The position numbers were made by a program, and so were the translations under genes. The notes below the pieces were generated by a model, which was given only the letters and a program-made list of their open reading frames with translations, ran no database searches and was not told the origin of the DNA. Shown here one piece after another: positions 17,710 through 27,025 of a DNA stretch of 64,000 bases (the first letter of the stretch is position 1; every line of letters begins with the position of its first letter). Source of the DNA: Victivallales bacterium (GTDB lineage: Bacteria; Verrucomicrobiota; Lentisphaeria; Oligosphaerales; Oligosphaeraceae). Location of the stretch: NCBI GenBank assembly GCA_017417585.1, contig JAFPYX010000061.1:62001-126000 (forward strand), read 5' to 3'.

Positions 17710-18375
17710 CTAACGGAGTTCCCACTTGGTACTCCAGGGCCACCACGGAACCAGTCTGCCGGAAAAACCCACCCATTCGGCGGCTTTAAGATAGCGTCTG
17801 CCGGCATTGGAGTCGCAGGCGAAGATGTATGCGAAATTCAACGTGTACTTCAGCGTTTCCCGTAAATCCTCATAGCGCAAAAGGCTTACGGAGTCGCCCA
17901 GCATTCTTTTCGCGCACAGTCCGGTGGATGGCCATGGGCCATACCCATGGTCCCAGTAGTAAACCCCGCATAAAGTCTTATCTGACTGCCGATGGACTAT
18001 TTCATAGTAGAATTGATTGTCAGTCAGGTTGCCCGACACATCAATGACGTGAAAGCCTCTTGAGGCCATCCTCCTGAGGTTGGCTTTCCAGCCAATCCAC
18101 CATCTTCCCAATGCTCCGCAGTTTCCTGCCCATAGTGCGACAACGGTGTTGGGGACCATGGCTTTCTTTATCAGCCGTTCCCCTGCCGGTCCGAAACGCT
18201 CTTCGATTTCCGAAGCCCAACTGCCGAATTCTGATGCAGGCAATCCAGCCGCCTGCGCCAAGGAATGAATGTCCTCGCCGGATTGCCCGTCTGAAATCGC
18301 GGCGGCCTTGTTTGCCCCCTGGCGTTTAATGGTCCATGTCATTCCAATAACATTGTCCGATTGGGAAACTGTCAC
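17710..18375 (-). CDS. Candidate caspase-fold (LysM-like plus His/Cys dyad) protein
   Basis: 221 residues, no signal peptide. No family is certain. Residues ~27-60 look LysM-like (GEDIHSLAQAAGLPASEF). Residues ~105-195 follow the order of a caspase/CHAT fold: strand RGFHVIDVSG, then GVYYWDHGYG with His143, then a helix (YEDLRETLKY) and the strand AYIFACDSNAG with Cys187. The 44-residue His-Cys spacing and the small residues around them match bacterial caspase-like proteases, but this is inference from pattern only. The start overlaps the stop of the HPr-domain gene by 4 bp (ATGA at 18375-18372), so the two are translationally coupled. Alternative: an uncharacterised non-enzymatic protein in which the dyad is coincidental. 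Confidence 0.55.
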   Translation of the reverse strand: MTVSQSDNVIGMTWTIKRQGANKAAAISDGQSGEDIHSLAQAAGLPASEFGSWASEIEERFGPAGERLIKKAMVPNTVVALWAGNCGALGRWWIGWKANLRRMASRGFHVIDVSGNLTDNQFYYEIVHRQSDKTLCGVYYWDHGYGPWPSTGLCAKRMLGDSVSLLRYEDLRETLKYTLNFAYIFACDSNAGRRYLKAAEWVGFSGRLVPWWPWSTKWELR

Positions 18376-19937
18376 AATCTCGAGTACGTGAGATAGGTCA
18401 GTTCCGGGGGCAGGGGGATGTTGGAGCCAGTCTCGTTTTCGCCATAGCCATTTGCGGCGAGCAGCTCGATGTCCTTGAGGACTCGCGCATCCCCGCGGAA
18501 TTTGACCTTGATGGGATAGAGGATGTTGAGCTCGCGCTGGGCGAGCAATGTTGCCACGACAGTCTGCATCAGCTCCAGAAGCGTCGGGGCGCTGGAGCTG
18601 TTGATGATTGGCTCGACGTTCAGCGGGTATTTGAGCACGTTGATGACATCGCGCTGGGCCAGGGCGCGGATGATGTTCCGTACCGCCGAGACCTTGGTGA
18701 TCTTCCCGCTGTCAAGCTGTGCCTGCGTTTCCAGCAGCAGTTCGTCCATCTTGTGAAGTTCCGCGCCGACATGCTTGCGCTTGAGCTGGTTCACCCATTC
18801 GTTGACCAGGAAGAGATTCATCGGTGCGCTGGCGTCATACTCGCGGTCCAGAATCAGCGAGACTTTTCCGCCGTAATGGCGCACGATGGAGGAGACCAGC
18901 GTGGACGGACGAACGTGGAACCCGAAGTAGGCTGGCGCAGGCACTTCGCGGGTCTCGATTACCGCGTATTTCTGGAGCATCTGCTGGCAGAGCCCACGTG
19001 CACTGGTCAGGAACTCATAGGCGTAGTGGCACAGGTAGTGGGTGAGCACTTCCATATACCAGTTGCCGTCCAGGACGCAATGCTCATGGCAGAAGAGCTC
19101 CCGGCTTTGCACCTTGAGATGGCGTTCGTAGAAATGGATGAAGATGGTCGCAATCTTCAGCAGATGCAGAACCACGCTGATATGCCCGCGCAGACCGCGC
19201 AGGGAAGTGTCGTTGACCTCGATGTCGCTGAATGAGATATAGGTGTCATAGAGGGACTGCATCGTATGGAACTTTCCTTCCAGGATGAGGAAAGTGGTCT
19301 CGGTGATGAGGTCGAAGTTGAGTCCCTGCCATTCCGGCGCGCGGCATTTGTCCGCATTGTCCAGGAATTTTGCGTCTTCGGTGTTGTTGAGGAAATCCGT
19401 TGCGAGTCCGGTGACCAGCTGTTGCGCGGTGGTGTTGCCGGTGATCTTGCGGTTCTTCGGGAGACGTCCCTTGGGGAGGTTTTCGGTGAAGTCGTAACCA
19501 TGCAACGCTTCAGGCGGCCCCCAGTCGAAGGCTTTGGTGTCTTCCAGAAGCCCATGCAATGAGCAGAAAATAAAGGACGCGACGAAATCGATGGCATCCT
19601 CCGTGGCACCCCGGAAATGTGGATGCTCGCCCTGGAAATCGTAGTTCTGGATGGTGCTGCGCAAATGGAGAAGCTCGTAGCCGGCCGAACTGAAGTTCTT
19701 GATGGTGGCCACGTGGAGACGGAATGCGAACCACTGCTGGTTGACGCGGGCGCCGTAGGCGTCCAGTAGCTCTTCAAGCTGTGTGGACTCCTGGAGAAGC
19801 ACGCCCAATAATGGCCGCGTCAACTGGAAGCTCTCCGCGCCGGCCCCCACCATGCGGTCGGCCGTCGACACAAGAATCAGGGAACGCTCGAAGATGAGCT
19901 TGCTGAAAACTGCGCTGTCAACAGTCTTGGCGGGCAT
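18372..19937 (-). CDS. Long protein with an internal HPr-like phosphocarrier domain
   Basis: 521 residues. Residues 1-~320 are mainly helical and unrecognised. At ~332-420 an HPr-like domain is visible: GFHVRPSTL with His341 matches the phosphorylated GLHARP loop of PTS HPr, followed by GGKVSLIL and NLFLVNEWVNQL in place of the usual strand and helix. The C-terminal ~50 residues (KVKFRGDARVLKDIELLAANGYGE) resemble the last HPr helix region. Classical HPr is an ~88-residue free phosphocarrier; embedding it late in a long protein suggests a phosphorylation-controlled regulator. It precedes and overlaps the caspase-fold candidate. No PTS enzyme I or EII is in the window. Confidence 0.65.
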   Translation of the reverse strand: MPAKTVDSAVFSKLIFERSLILVSTADRMVGAGAESFQLTRPLLGVLLQESTQLEELLDAYGARVNQQWFAFRLHVATIKNFSSAGYELLHLRSTIQNYDFQGEHPHFRGATEDAIDFVASFIFCSLHGLLEDTKAFDWGPPEALHGYDFTENLPKGRLPKNRKITGNTTAQQLVTGLATDFLNNTEDAKFLDNADKCRAPEWQGLNFDLITETTFLILEGKFHTMQSLYDTYISFSDIEVNDTSLRGLRGHISVVLHLLKIATIFIHFYERHLKVQSRELFCHEHCVLDGNWYMEVLTHYLCHYAYEFLTSARGLCQQMLQKYAVIETREVPAPAYFGFHVRPSTLVSSIVRHYGGKVSLILDREYDASAPMNLFLVNEWVNQLKRKHVGAELHKMDELLLETQAQLDSGKITKVSAVRNIIRALAQRDVINVLKYPLNVEPIINSSSAPTLLELMQTVVATLLAQRELNILYPIKVKFRGDARVLKDIELLAANGYGENETGSNIPLPPELTYLTYSRL

Positions 19938-20060
19938 GGCGGAACGGAAAAGACAAGGAAAGACAAAGAAATATAATGATTTTTGTGTACAGTAATTGTT
20001 CTTTGGCTTTTTGCCAGTACTTCCAGTATTTTTAACCAGGGTAGGCAGGTTGCCGAGAGA

Positions 20061-20657
20061 TTATTTCCGCATGAGGTCAATCTGGCCCCGTGAGATGTCG
20101 GCGAGACGCCGGGTCAGCGCCTCAGCGTGTTCGGAGGGGATTTCGCCTTCCAGGGCATCCCCTCCGGCAAGATAGTCTTCCGCCTGGATGACGAAGCCAA
20201 ATTCCCTGAGAAGCCGTTTGCCGGATTCGATCAACGGATAGGGCAAGGTGAAGGCGAAATGCGTCATGGGGATAATTTCGCGGGAGACGGCGGTTGCCAG
20301 CACGCCTTTGGCGGCGTCGCCATACGCCTTCACCAGACCGCCCGTGCCCAGCTTGGTGCCGCCAAACCAGCGCGTGACTGTCAAAAGAACATTGGTGATA
20401 CCGGAACCCTTGAGCACCTCCAGAACAGGCCGGCCGGCCGTGCCAGCCGGCTCGCCGTCATCCGAACAGCCCAGGACGCCGCCGGTGGGACCGACGACCA
20501 TCGCATGGATGACATGGGAGGCATCCGGATACTTGGTGCGCTGGGTGCCCAGGAGGGTTCGCGCGGCCTCGGACGACTCCGCCCCCAGAAGTTCGGCATA
20601 GAACCGTGAGTTCTTGACCACCAGCAAGAATGGAGCTGCGGAAATGAGAGCTCTCAT
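20061..20657 (-). CDS. YigZ / IMPACT family protein
   Basis: 198 residues. The family core is clear: KYPDASHVIHAMVV, the conserved SDDGEPAGTAGRPVLEVL, then TRWFGGTKLGTGGLVKAYGDA. Bacterial YigZ proteins have an IMPACT N-terminal fold and an EF-G domain IV-like C-terminus; the role in bacteria is poorly known, with links to translation. I chose ATG 20657 because it overlaps the stop of the upstream membrane protein by 4 bp (ATGA), instead of the in-frame start at 20957, whose extension is antiparallel shadow of that gene. It ends 123 bp before the HPr-domain gene on the same strand. Confidence 0.9.
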   Translation of the reverse strand: MRALISAAPFLLVVKNSRFYAELLGAESSEAARTLLGTQRTKYPDASHVIHAMVVGPTGGVLGCSDDGEPAGTAGRPVLEVLKGSGITNVLLTVTRWFGGTKLGTGGLVKAYGDAAKGVLATAVSREIIPMTHFAFTLPYPLIESGKRLLREFGFVIQAEDYLAGGDALEGEIPSEHAEALTRRLADISRGQIDLMRK

Positions 20658-21031
20658 TTGGCGTCCGGTGATTTTTGTGGCTGCGCGGCTTTGCGGATCA
20701 GCATCATGACAAATGTCGAGACGCCAAAGCAAAGCAGGAAGCCCAGCAGGGCGCTGATCACTGACGCATATTGGTTCAATGAAGTCGGCAGCCACTCCGC
20801 AAAATAGTCCGTGAGCAGTGATTTTGCAACCAATGCTCCCAGGACGCCGATGCCGACGCAGACCAATACTCCGACCAGCCGCAGGATATACAGAGAGAAC
20901 CTCACCAGCAGCGCCACATAGAGCAGCGTCGCGAAGGAGATGATGAGGATCTTCCACCAGTCGGTGTGCCAGTCTACGCCGTCGGGGCTGAAGGCCAGAA
21001 TTTCATTGATGTCGCAGAAAAGCCAGTCCAC
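20654..21031 (-). CDS. Small integral membrane protein, unknown function
   Basis: 125 residues from GTG (21031-21029). Three or four hydrophobic segments are visible, at ~27-46 (KILIISFATLLYVALLV), ~48-70 (ILRLVGVLVCVGIGVLGALV) and ~91-112 (VISALLGFLLCFGVSTFVMM), followed by a basic tail. I recognise no family, although the topology recalls CvpA-type proteins. It is translationally coupled to the YigZ gene through a 4-bp overlap and lies 90 bp downstream of fhs on the same strand. Confidence 0.65.
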   Translation of the reverse strand: MDWLFCDINEILAFSPDGVDWHTDWWKILIISFATLLYVALLVRFSLYILRLVGVLVCVGIGVLGALVAKSLLTDYFAEWLPTSLNQYASVISALLGFLLCFGVSTFVMMLIRKAAQPQKSPDAK

Positions 21032-21121
21032 AGGTGATTGCGTTTCGCGGGGGAGGGGGAATTGGGAATGAGAAACATGGGAATTAAAAATCTACAATTT
21101 TCATTCCACATTTCTCACTCC

Positions 21122-22888
21122 TTAGAACATTCCTTTGATCTTACCGGTCTCGACATCGACGTCGATGCGGCGGAAAGCAGGGTCGGAGCAGGTTCCGGGC
21201 ATCAGCTTGATGTCGCCGGTGACCGGCACGGTGAAACCCGCACCCTGGTAGAGCAGGATGTCGCGGACGGGGAGGGTGAAGCCGCGCGGACGTCCCTTCA
21301 CATCCGGGTCGGCGGAAAGGCTCAGGTGGGTCTTGACCATGCAGATGCACTGCTTTGCCAGCGCGGGGTCGTTTGCGATGAGCTGGAGCTTTGCTTCGGC
21401 CTCGGGTGTGTAGGTGACTTCGCCGGCGCCATAGACCTCGTGGGCGATGGCGGCGATGCGTTCCTTCACCGGCTGGGTGTTCTCGTAGATGAACTTCAGC
21501 GCGTGCGGACGGCGCGTGGCTTCCTCGACCGCCTCCGCCAGTTCCAATGCGCCATCACCGCCCTTCAGCCAGTGCTGCGAGACCGCCACGAGCGCGCCAG
21601 CTTCCTCGGCGATCTTGCGCACAAGCTTGAGTTCATCGGCGGTGTCGGTGTAGAAGTGGTTGAGGCACACGATCGGCTGGATGCCGGTCTTCTTCACGAT
21701 CTCGATGTGCGCCAGGAGGTTCTCGCAGCCCTTTTCCAGCAGCGGGAGGTTCTCGTGGACATAGACGTCGTCCAGCTTCGCGCCGGGTTTGACCGTGGGG
21801 CCGCCGCCGTGCATCTTGAGGGCGCGGACCGTGGCCACGACCACCACCGCGTCCGGCCGCAGTCCGGAGGCGCGGCACTTGAGGTTCACGAACTTCTCGT
21901 AGCCGATGTCGGCGCCGAATCCGCTCTCCGTGACGTGGTATTCGCTGGTCCTCACGCCGATCTGGTCGGCGATCACGGAACTCTGCCCGATGGCGATATT
22001 CGCGAAGGGGCCGGCATGGGCGAGGACGGGCTGGCCTTCAAGGGTCTGGATGAGGGTGGGGTTCAGGCTGTCCACCAGGAAGGCGGTCATGGCGCCATCG
22101 ACCTCGAGGTCATGGGTGGTGATGGGTGCGCCGCTGCGGCTGAAAGCCACCACGATGCGGCCGATGCGCTCGCGGAGATCCTTTAGATCCTGCGCCAGTG
22201 CGAGGATGGCCATGATTTCGCTGGAGACCGAGATGGCGAAGCCGGAGTTCATCGGCACGCCATCCATCTTGCCGCCCTGTCCGATGGTGATGTTCCGGAG
22301 CGCCTGTGCGCAGAAGTCCATCACCCACTTCATCTCGACGCGGTTCGGGTCGATGTCGAGGCGCTTGAGGCCGCGGGCGGCGAGCTTGGCGTCGTCGTAG
22401 TTGCGCTCGTGCTGCATGCGGGCAGTGAGGGCGACCATCGCGAGGTTGTGGGCGTTGGTGATCTTGTCGATATCACCGGTCATGCCGAGGGAGAAGGTGG
22501 TCAGCGGGATGCACTGTGCCAGGCCGCCGCCGGCCGCCGAGCCCTTGATGTTGAAAGTGGGGCCGCCAGAGGGCTGGCGGATGGCGCCGGAGACACGGTG
22601 TCCGCGCTTGGCGAGGCCGTCGATGAGTCCGATTGCGGTGGTGGTCTTGCCTTCGCCGAGCGGCGTGGGGGTGATTGCGGTCACGTCGATATACTTGGCC
22701 TGCGGTGCGTTGGCGAGGCGTGCGCGGATGGCCTGCTGGTCCACACGGGCGAGCTGGCGTCCCCAGGGGATGAGCTCTTCCGGAAGCAGCCCGAGCTTGT
22801 CGGCAAGCTGCTGCGGGGTGAGCATGGTGGCTTCGGCGGCTTCGGCAATCTGCCAGTCAGCCAATTGGGTCGGGTCCAGTTTCGTCAT
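21122..22888 (-). CDS. fhs: Formate-tetrahydrofolate ligase
   Basis: 588 residues. The enzyme makes 10-formyl-tetrahydrofolate from formate, ATP and THF in one-carbon metabolism and in the Wood-Ljungdahl or purine-degradation routes. The ATP loop [15 protein letters not shown] (Lys81) and the family signature [19 protein letters not shown] are present, and the C-terminus has the [16 protein letters not shown] block. I chose ATG 22888 because TAAGGAGT precedes it by 7 nt; the ORF is open 37 codons further upstream without a signal. It is ~30 residues longer than most homologues. It diverges from the glycosidase operon at 23162. Confidence 0.95.
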   Translation of the reverse strand: MTKLDPTQLADWQIAEAAEATMLTPQQLADKLGLLPEELIPWGRQLARVDQQAIRARLANAPQAKYIDVTAITPTPLGEGKTTTAIGLIDGLAKRGHRVSGAIRQPSGGPTFNIKGSAAGGGLAQCIPLTTFSLGMTGDIDKITNAHNLAMVALTARMQHERNYDDAKLAARGLKRLDIDPNRVEMKWVMDFCAQALRNITIGQGGKMDGVPMNSGFAISVSSEIMAILALAQDLKDLRERIGRIVVAFSRSGAPITTHDLEVDGAMTAFLVDSLNPTLIQTLEGQPVLAHAGPFANIAIGQSSVIADQIGVRTSEYHVTESGFGADIGYEKFVNLKCRASGLRPDAVVVVATVRALKMHGGGPTVKPGAKLDDVYVHENLPLLEKGCENLLAHIEIVKKTGIQPIVCLNHFYTDTADELKLVRKIAEEAGALVAVSQHWLKGGDGALELAEAVEEATRRPHALKFIYENTQPVKERIAAIAHEVYGAGEVTYTPEAEAKLQLIANDPALAKQCICMVKTHLSLSADPDVKGRPRGFTLPVRDILLYQGAGFTVPVTGDIKLMPGTCSDPAFRRIDVDVETGKIKGMF

Positions 22889-23089
22889 GAAGTACTCCTT
22901 ATAGGTATAGTGGAAAGCAAAAAGGAAAAGTCTTTTATACAATGTAACACCGAATTTGCATATTGGGAGCGTATTCGTTGCCACTTGTGAAAATCTCATG
23001 CCGGTTCCGGCTGCCGAGCGGTCGCAGCGACGGCCGAACTTTGAAAAGGTGACGCCCGCCCACGTTGCTCGGTTCGAGTTATATATTTA

Positions 23090-23101
23090 CTGGCATGCCA
23101 G
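23090..23101. promoter_or_regulatory. Perfect 12-bp palindrome CTGGCATGCCAG, candidate operator
   Basis: CTGGCATGCCAG is fully self-complementary and is preceded by an AT-rich tract (TTATATATTTA). It sits 61 bp before the proposed start of the glycosidase operon and ~200 bp from the fhs start, within a 273-bp divergent promoter region. The form fits a dimeric repressor or activator site (LacI or AraC types); the regulator is not in the window. Confidence 0.4.
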
Positions 23102-23161
23102 ATAAGGCTGTAGTTTGATTGAAGGGGCTTGTTTTCCATAAAGTTTTCTCGTAATTATCTC

Positions 23162-25804
23162 ATGAAACGCCTTTTTTTCGTTCTGTCGGCTCTAGTGATG
23201 TTCCGGGTGGCCTGGGCAGTGGATGTGTATTTGCAAACCGACCATGGCGTACCGCATATCATGGTGGACGGGAAAGCCGTCCGGCAGCGCTGGTTCTGGG
23301 GCAACCAGGCCGCCGATCGGCTTGCGCTGGCACCTGGCTGGCAGGAGGTCTCCGCCCACTACATTCCGACTTTTACCGGCGAGCACAACCTCACTTTCCA
23401 TTTGCGTTTCCCGCACCAGCCCAACGAATTCCTGCTGGAATACTACGAGGTCATCGACGAGACAGCTGGAAAGCCGCTGGTGCCGCGCTTTGATTTCGAT
23501 GGTCAGACCGGCGCGGCGCCACAGGGGTGGGTGGCATGGCCGACCGACCCCCAAAAGAATACGGTCGGTGTCACTCGGCTGGTGGAGAACGCTTCGTCGC
23601 AGGGCGGCACCGCCTGGCGCATCACCATCACGAATCCTCGGGATGGCGGAGCATGGCCGGATTTCCATCTCTATACCGAACCCCGGAGGATGACGCTGGA
23701 GGAAGGGCATCTCTATGCCATCCGTTTCCGGATCTGGGCAAAGGAACCGGCAAATGTCATTCCTGGCGCCTACGAACCCGCAAGTCCTTCGTATATCCCG
23801 GCATTCCGGTCAGACTATCTGCACGCGGACACCGTATTCATGCAGCAGATCCGCCTGGCTCACGCCGCGGGTGTGGACTTCATCACCACCATCGTCCCAA
23901 TGCCCTGGGAGCGAGATGGCGTGGCCACGGACTGGGGGAAGGTGGATGCGGTGATGGACGAGGTGCTGGCCGCGAATCCGCAGGCGCTCATTGTCCCGCG
24001 CATTCGTCTGGACGCCCCGGCGTGGTGGCTTTCAGCCCATCCGGATGAGACCGTGAGCTGGAGGGAGCCTCAGTCCAAGCATGGCATCACCGCCAGCGTA
24101 AGCTCTCAGGTTTGGCTCCAGGACGCGCTCGACAACCTCGTGAAATGCATCAGGCACCTGGAGAACCGCTACCCGAACCGCATCGCCGGATACCATCCCT
24201 GCAACTTGAATACCTGGGAGTGGTTCTACCAGGATAGCTGGCGCGAGGACTTCCACGGATACTCACCGGCGGAGATTCTGGGCTTCCGCGACTGGCTGCG
24301 ACGGCATTACGGGAGTGACACGGCGCTGCAGGCAGCCTGGCGTGACCCACAGGCGACCATCGGCACTGCCGAGCCGCCGTCGCCTGCCGAGCGCCGCAAC
24401 GCCAAGACCTACGTAGGCTTCCTGGTGCCCGGCGATGCACAACGCGTCATCGACCACAATTGTTTCCTCCAGGATGCAATCTCCGAGGCGATGAAGGAAG
24501 TCGCCAAAACCGTCCGCCACGCCACCTCGGAACGTCGTCTTGTGGTCTTCTTCTACGGCTACATCTGCGAATTCGCGAACATGAACCGGATGAGCGCCTG
24601 CGGCCATCTGGCGATGAACCAGCTTTTGGACTCGCCGGACATCGACATCCTCTGCTCGCCAATCTCCTATTATGACCGGCTGGATGGCGGTTCCGGCTCC
24701 TCAATGACCTGCGCGGAGTCCGTGCTATTGCATGACAAGCTCTGGCTCTATGAAGATGACACTCGCACCTATTTGGCCGCCAACGGCAGTTTGGCGGGAC
24801 TGAACGAGTATGTCAAGACACCTGTCGCCTCGTACGAGGTGCTACTGCGCAACAACGCCCAGGAGATCATCCGGAATCTCGGCTGTTGGTGGATGGATCT
24901 TGCCGCAACCGGCTGGTACAACGACCCCAAGCTGTGGACTGCCAATTCCGCGCTTGCCGAGATGGAACAGGCCAAATTGGCGAATCCCCGTCCCTACGAG
25001 CCGCCGATCGCCTGGGTGCTGGACGAGTGTAGCGCCATCTACACCAAGGATGCGCGCCGCATCACCGCGCCATCCATCTATGAGCTACGCGCCAAGCTCG
25101 CCCGTTGCGGCGCGCCATTTGGCCAATACTATCTTGACGATCTGCTGGCCGGCCTGGTCAAGAGCCGTCTGGTGATTGTTGGAAATGTTCAAATATGTAA
25201 TGATTGTCAAAGACTCAAAGAAATACTTTCCGACCGGTTCGTGTTGTGGGTGCATGCGCCTGGCATCATCGACCCGGAGCGGGGCATTGATTTGGATGCC
25301 TCCGAAAGGCTGACGGGCTTTCGGATTTCACCACTGGGCTCCGGAAGACAGAAAGCCGCCCTAAAAGCCACGGCACTTGGCCGCCAGCGTGGTTTCCCTG
25401 AAACGTGGAATGTCGCGGCTTTTGAGAATGAGGTGTTTGCCGTCGCCGAGCGGCCTGGAGACGAGGTGCTGGCGCGTTGGAGCAATGGCGCGGCCGCAGT
25501 GGTTCGCCGCGGTGACGCGCTTTTCAGCGCCTCGCCTGACCTCCCGCGAGAACTGCTTAGGCTGGCCGCATATTATGCCGGAGTCCATCTTTACACCTAT
25601 GACGAGTGCGTGCTCTACACGGATGGAGAGTACCTGATGCTCCACGGCGTCTTGGATGGCCAGATAAATCTGCGGTTCCCCCAGCCCACGCAACTGCTGA
25701 ATGTCGTATATGGAAATTCGCTTCCTCCTTGGCCAATGAACGAACTTACAATGCGGCTTAGGAAGGGCGAAACGCAGGTCTTTCAAATGCGGAATCAGAG
25801 GTGA
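23162..25804 (+). CDS. Secreted clan GH-A-like glycoside hydrolase (paralogue 2)
   Basis: 880 residues from ATG 23162, chosen because it gives a clean signal peptide (MKRLFFVLSALVMFRVAWA, cleavage before VDV); an in-frame start at 23129 adds 11 residues. Residues ~105-195 form a beta-sandwich module (FDFDGQTGAAPQGW). The TIM-barrel region (~215-600) shares with the other two paralogues Glu353 in NTWEW and Glu531 in LWLYEDDTRT, candidate acid/base and nucleophile. A GH42-like amidotransferase-type region and a C-terminal beta domain follow. It is first in a four-gene operon with a GH99-like enzyme, a sugar isomerase-like TIM barrel and a GpsA-like dehydrogenase, pointing to breakdown of a specific glycan. 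Substrate unknown. Confidence 0.65.
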   Translation: MKRLFFVLSALVMFRVAWAVDVYLQTDHGVPHIMVDGKAVRQRWFWGNQAADRLALAPGWQEVSAHYIPTFTGEHNLTFHLRFPHQPNEFLLEYYEVIDETAGKPLVPRFDFDGQTGAAPQGWVAWPTDPQKNTVGVTRLVENASSQGGTAWRITITNPRDGGAWPDFHLYTEPRRMTLEEGHLYAIRFRIWAKEPANVIPGAYEPASPSYIPAFRSDYLHADTVFMQQIRLAHAAGVDFITTIVPMPWERDGVATDWGKVDAVMDEVLAANPQALIVPRIRLDAPAWWLSAHPDETVSWREPQSKHGITASVSSQVWLQDALDNLVKCIRHLENRYPNRIAGYHPCNLNTWEWFYQDSWREDFHGYSPAEILGFRDWLRRHYGSDTALQAAWRDPQATIGTAEPPSPAERRNAKTYVGFLVPGDAQRVIDHNCFLQDAISEAMKEVAKTVRHATSERRLVVFFYGYICEFANMNRMSACGHLAMNQLLDSPDIDILCSPISYYDRLDGGSGSSMTCAESVLLHDKLWLYEDDTRTYLAANGSLAGLNEYVKTPVASYEVLLRNNAQEIIRNLGCWWMDLAATGWYNDPKLWTANSALAEMEQAKLANPRPYEPPIAWVLDECSAIYTKDARRITAPSIYELRAKLARCGAPFGQYYLDDLLAGLVKSRLVIVGNVQICNDCQRLKEILSDRFVLWVHAPGIIDPERGIDLDASERLTGFRISPLGSGRQKAALKATALGRQRGFPETWNVAAFENEVFAVAERPGDEVLARWSNGAAAVVRRGDALFSASPDLPRELLRLAAYYAGVHLYTYDECVLYTDGEYLMLHGVLDGQINLRFPQPTQLLNVVYGNSLPPWPMNELTMRLRKGETQVFQMRNQR

Positions 25805-25848
25805 ACTGGCCTAGCCAGTTGGCGGTGAAACCATTTAGACAAAAACAC

Positions 25849-26991
25849 ATGCAATCCTTTCAGATAGGCGCGTTTTACTTTCCGAATTTCCATCCGGGCG
25901 ACCCCTCGAACGAGGCCATCCACGGCAAGGGCTGGTGCGAATGGGAGCTCATCCGCACGGCGCCGCCGCGCTTTCCCGGACACTACCAGCCGCAGCGACC
26001 AGTGTGGGGCTTCGAGGACGAGTCAGACCCCGCCGTAATGGCAAAGAAAATCGACGCGGCGGCCGACCATGCGCTGGACTTCTGGCTCTTCGACTGGTAC
26101 CACTACGATGACGGGCCGTTCCTGAACAAGTGTCTGGATGAAGGCTTCCTCGCGGCACCGAACCGCAACCGCATGAAATTCGCGCTGATGTGGGCGAACC
26201 ACGACTGGTACCGCATCCATGGATGGAATCCCTATTGCGGACAGGAGCATCCCGAGCTCGACCACCCCGGCCGGGTGACACCTCGGACTTTCGAGCATAT
26301 CTGCGACATGGCGATCGAAAAATATTTCAAGCAACCCAATTACTTGACCATCGACGGGAAGCCTTTCTTCAGCATCTACGAGATCGGCACCTTCGCCACC
26401 GCGTATCCGACTGCCGCCGAAATGCGTGACGCGCTGGATCTCTTCCGTGAGAAGGTCAAGTCCGCCGGTTTCCCCGGGCTCCATCTGAACATCATGTATT
26501 GGGGGAAGCCGAACCTGCCCGGAGGACGCACGCCGGACAACTGGGGCGAGATCATCGAGGCCACTGGCGCGGACTCCTGCACCTCCTACACCTGGATCCA
26601 CCACCGCGTGCTCCAGGGATGCTTCCCTATTGGAGAATACGCCCGCGCACGTGAAATCTACTTGAAAGCCTGGGAGGAGGCGCGACGCATCCTCCCCGTG
26701 CCGTATTTCCCCAATGTCACGATGGGATGGGACAACTCGCCACGCTGCGCCCATGATGTTCCGTGGACGAAAGATATGCCACATGTCCTTGGTCCCACGA
26801 TGGTTGGAAATACCCCAGAGGAATTCCAGAAGTCCCTGGAAATCGTCAAAACGATGCTGGAGGCGCATCCGGAGCAACCGCGCACCATCCTCATCAATGC
26901 TTGGAATGAATGGCCGGAGTCCAGCGTCCTCGAGCCCGAGGAACGCTACGGCTATGGCTATCTCGAAGCCATCCGGAATGTTTTTGGATGA
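25849..26991 (+). CDS. GH99 / WbsX-like family protein
   Basis: About 380 residues from ATG 25849; a GTG at 25801, overlapping the previous stop by 4 bp, would add 16 residues. The N-terminal IGAFYFPNFHPGDP is the family's IAFYLPQFHP motif. Further landmarks are FWLFDWYHYDDGP, ALMWANHDW, YLTIDGKPFFSIYE and the C-terminal NAWNEWPESSVLEPEERYGY. Family members are retaining endo-alpha-mannosidase-like hydrolases or O-antigen-region proteins. No signal peptide is visible, so it may act in the cytoplasm on imported oligosaccharide, which fits its place after the secreted GH-A-like enzyme. Specificity cannot be inferred. Confidence 0.8.
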   Translation: MQSFQIGAFYFPNFHPGDPSNEAIHGKGWCEWELIRTAPPRFPGHYQPQRPVWGFEDESDPAVMAKKIDAAADHALDFWLFDWYHYDDGPFLNKCLDEGFLAAPNRNRMKFALMWANHDWYRIHGWNPYCGQEHPELDHPGRVTPRTFEHICDMAIEKYFKQPNYLTIDGKPFFSIYEIGTFATAYPTAAEMRDALDLFREKVKSAGFPGLHLNIMYWGKPNLPGGRTPDNWGEIIEATGADSCTSYTWIHHRVLQGCFPIGEYARAREIYLKAWEEARRILPVPYFPNVTMGWDNSPRCAHDVPWTKDMPHVLGPTMVGNTPEEFQKSLEIVKTMLEAHPEQPRTILINAWNEWPESSVLEPEERYGYGYLEAIRNVFG

Positions 26992-27025
26992 AGGAAGTCA
27001 CGACTTTTCAATTGCGATAACTATG

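Noticed and set aside
20658..20957. 100-codon N-terminal extension of the YigZ gene
   Set aside because: Overlaps the membrane-protein gene in another frame; the ATGA overlap at 20654-20657 gives a natural start.
21038..22186. 382-codon plus-strand open frame opposite fhs
   Set aside because: Antisense of the formate-tetrahydrofolate ligase; no recognisable domain.
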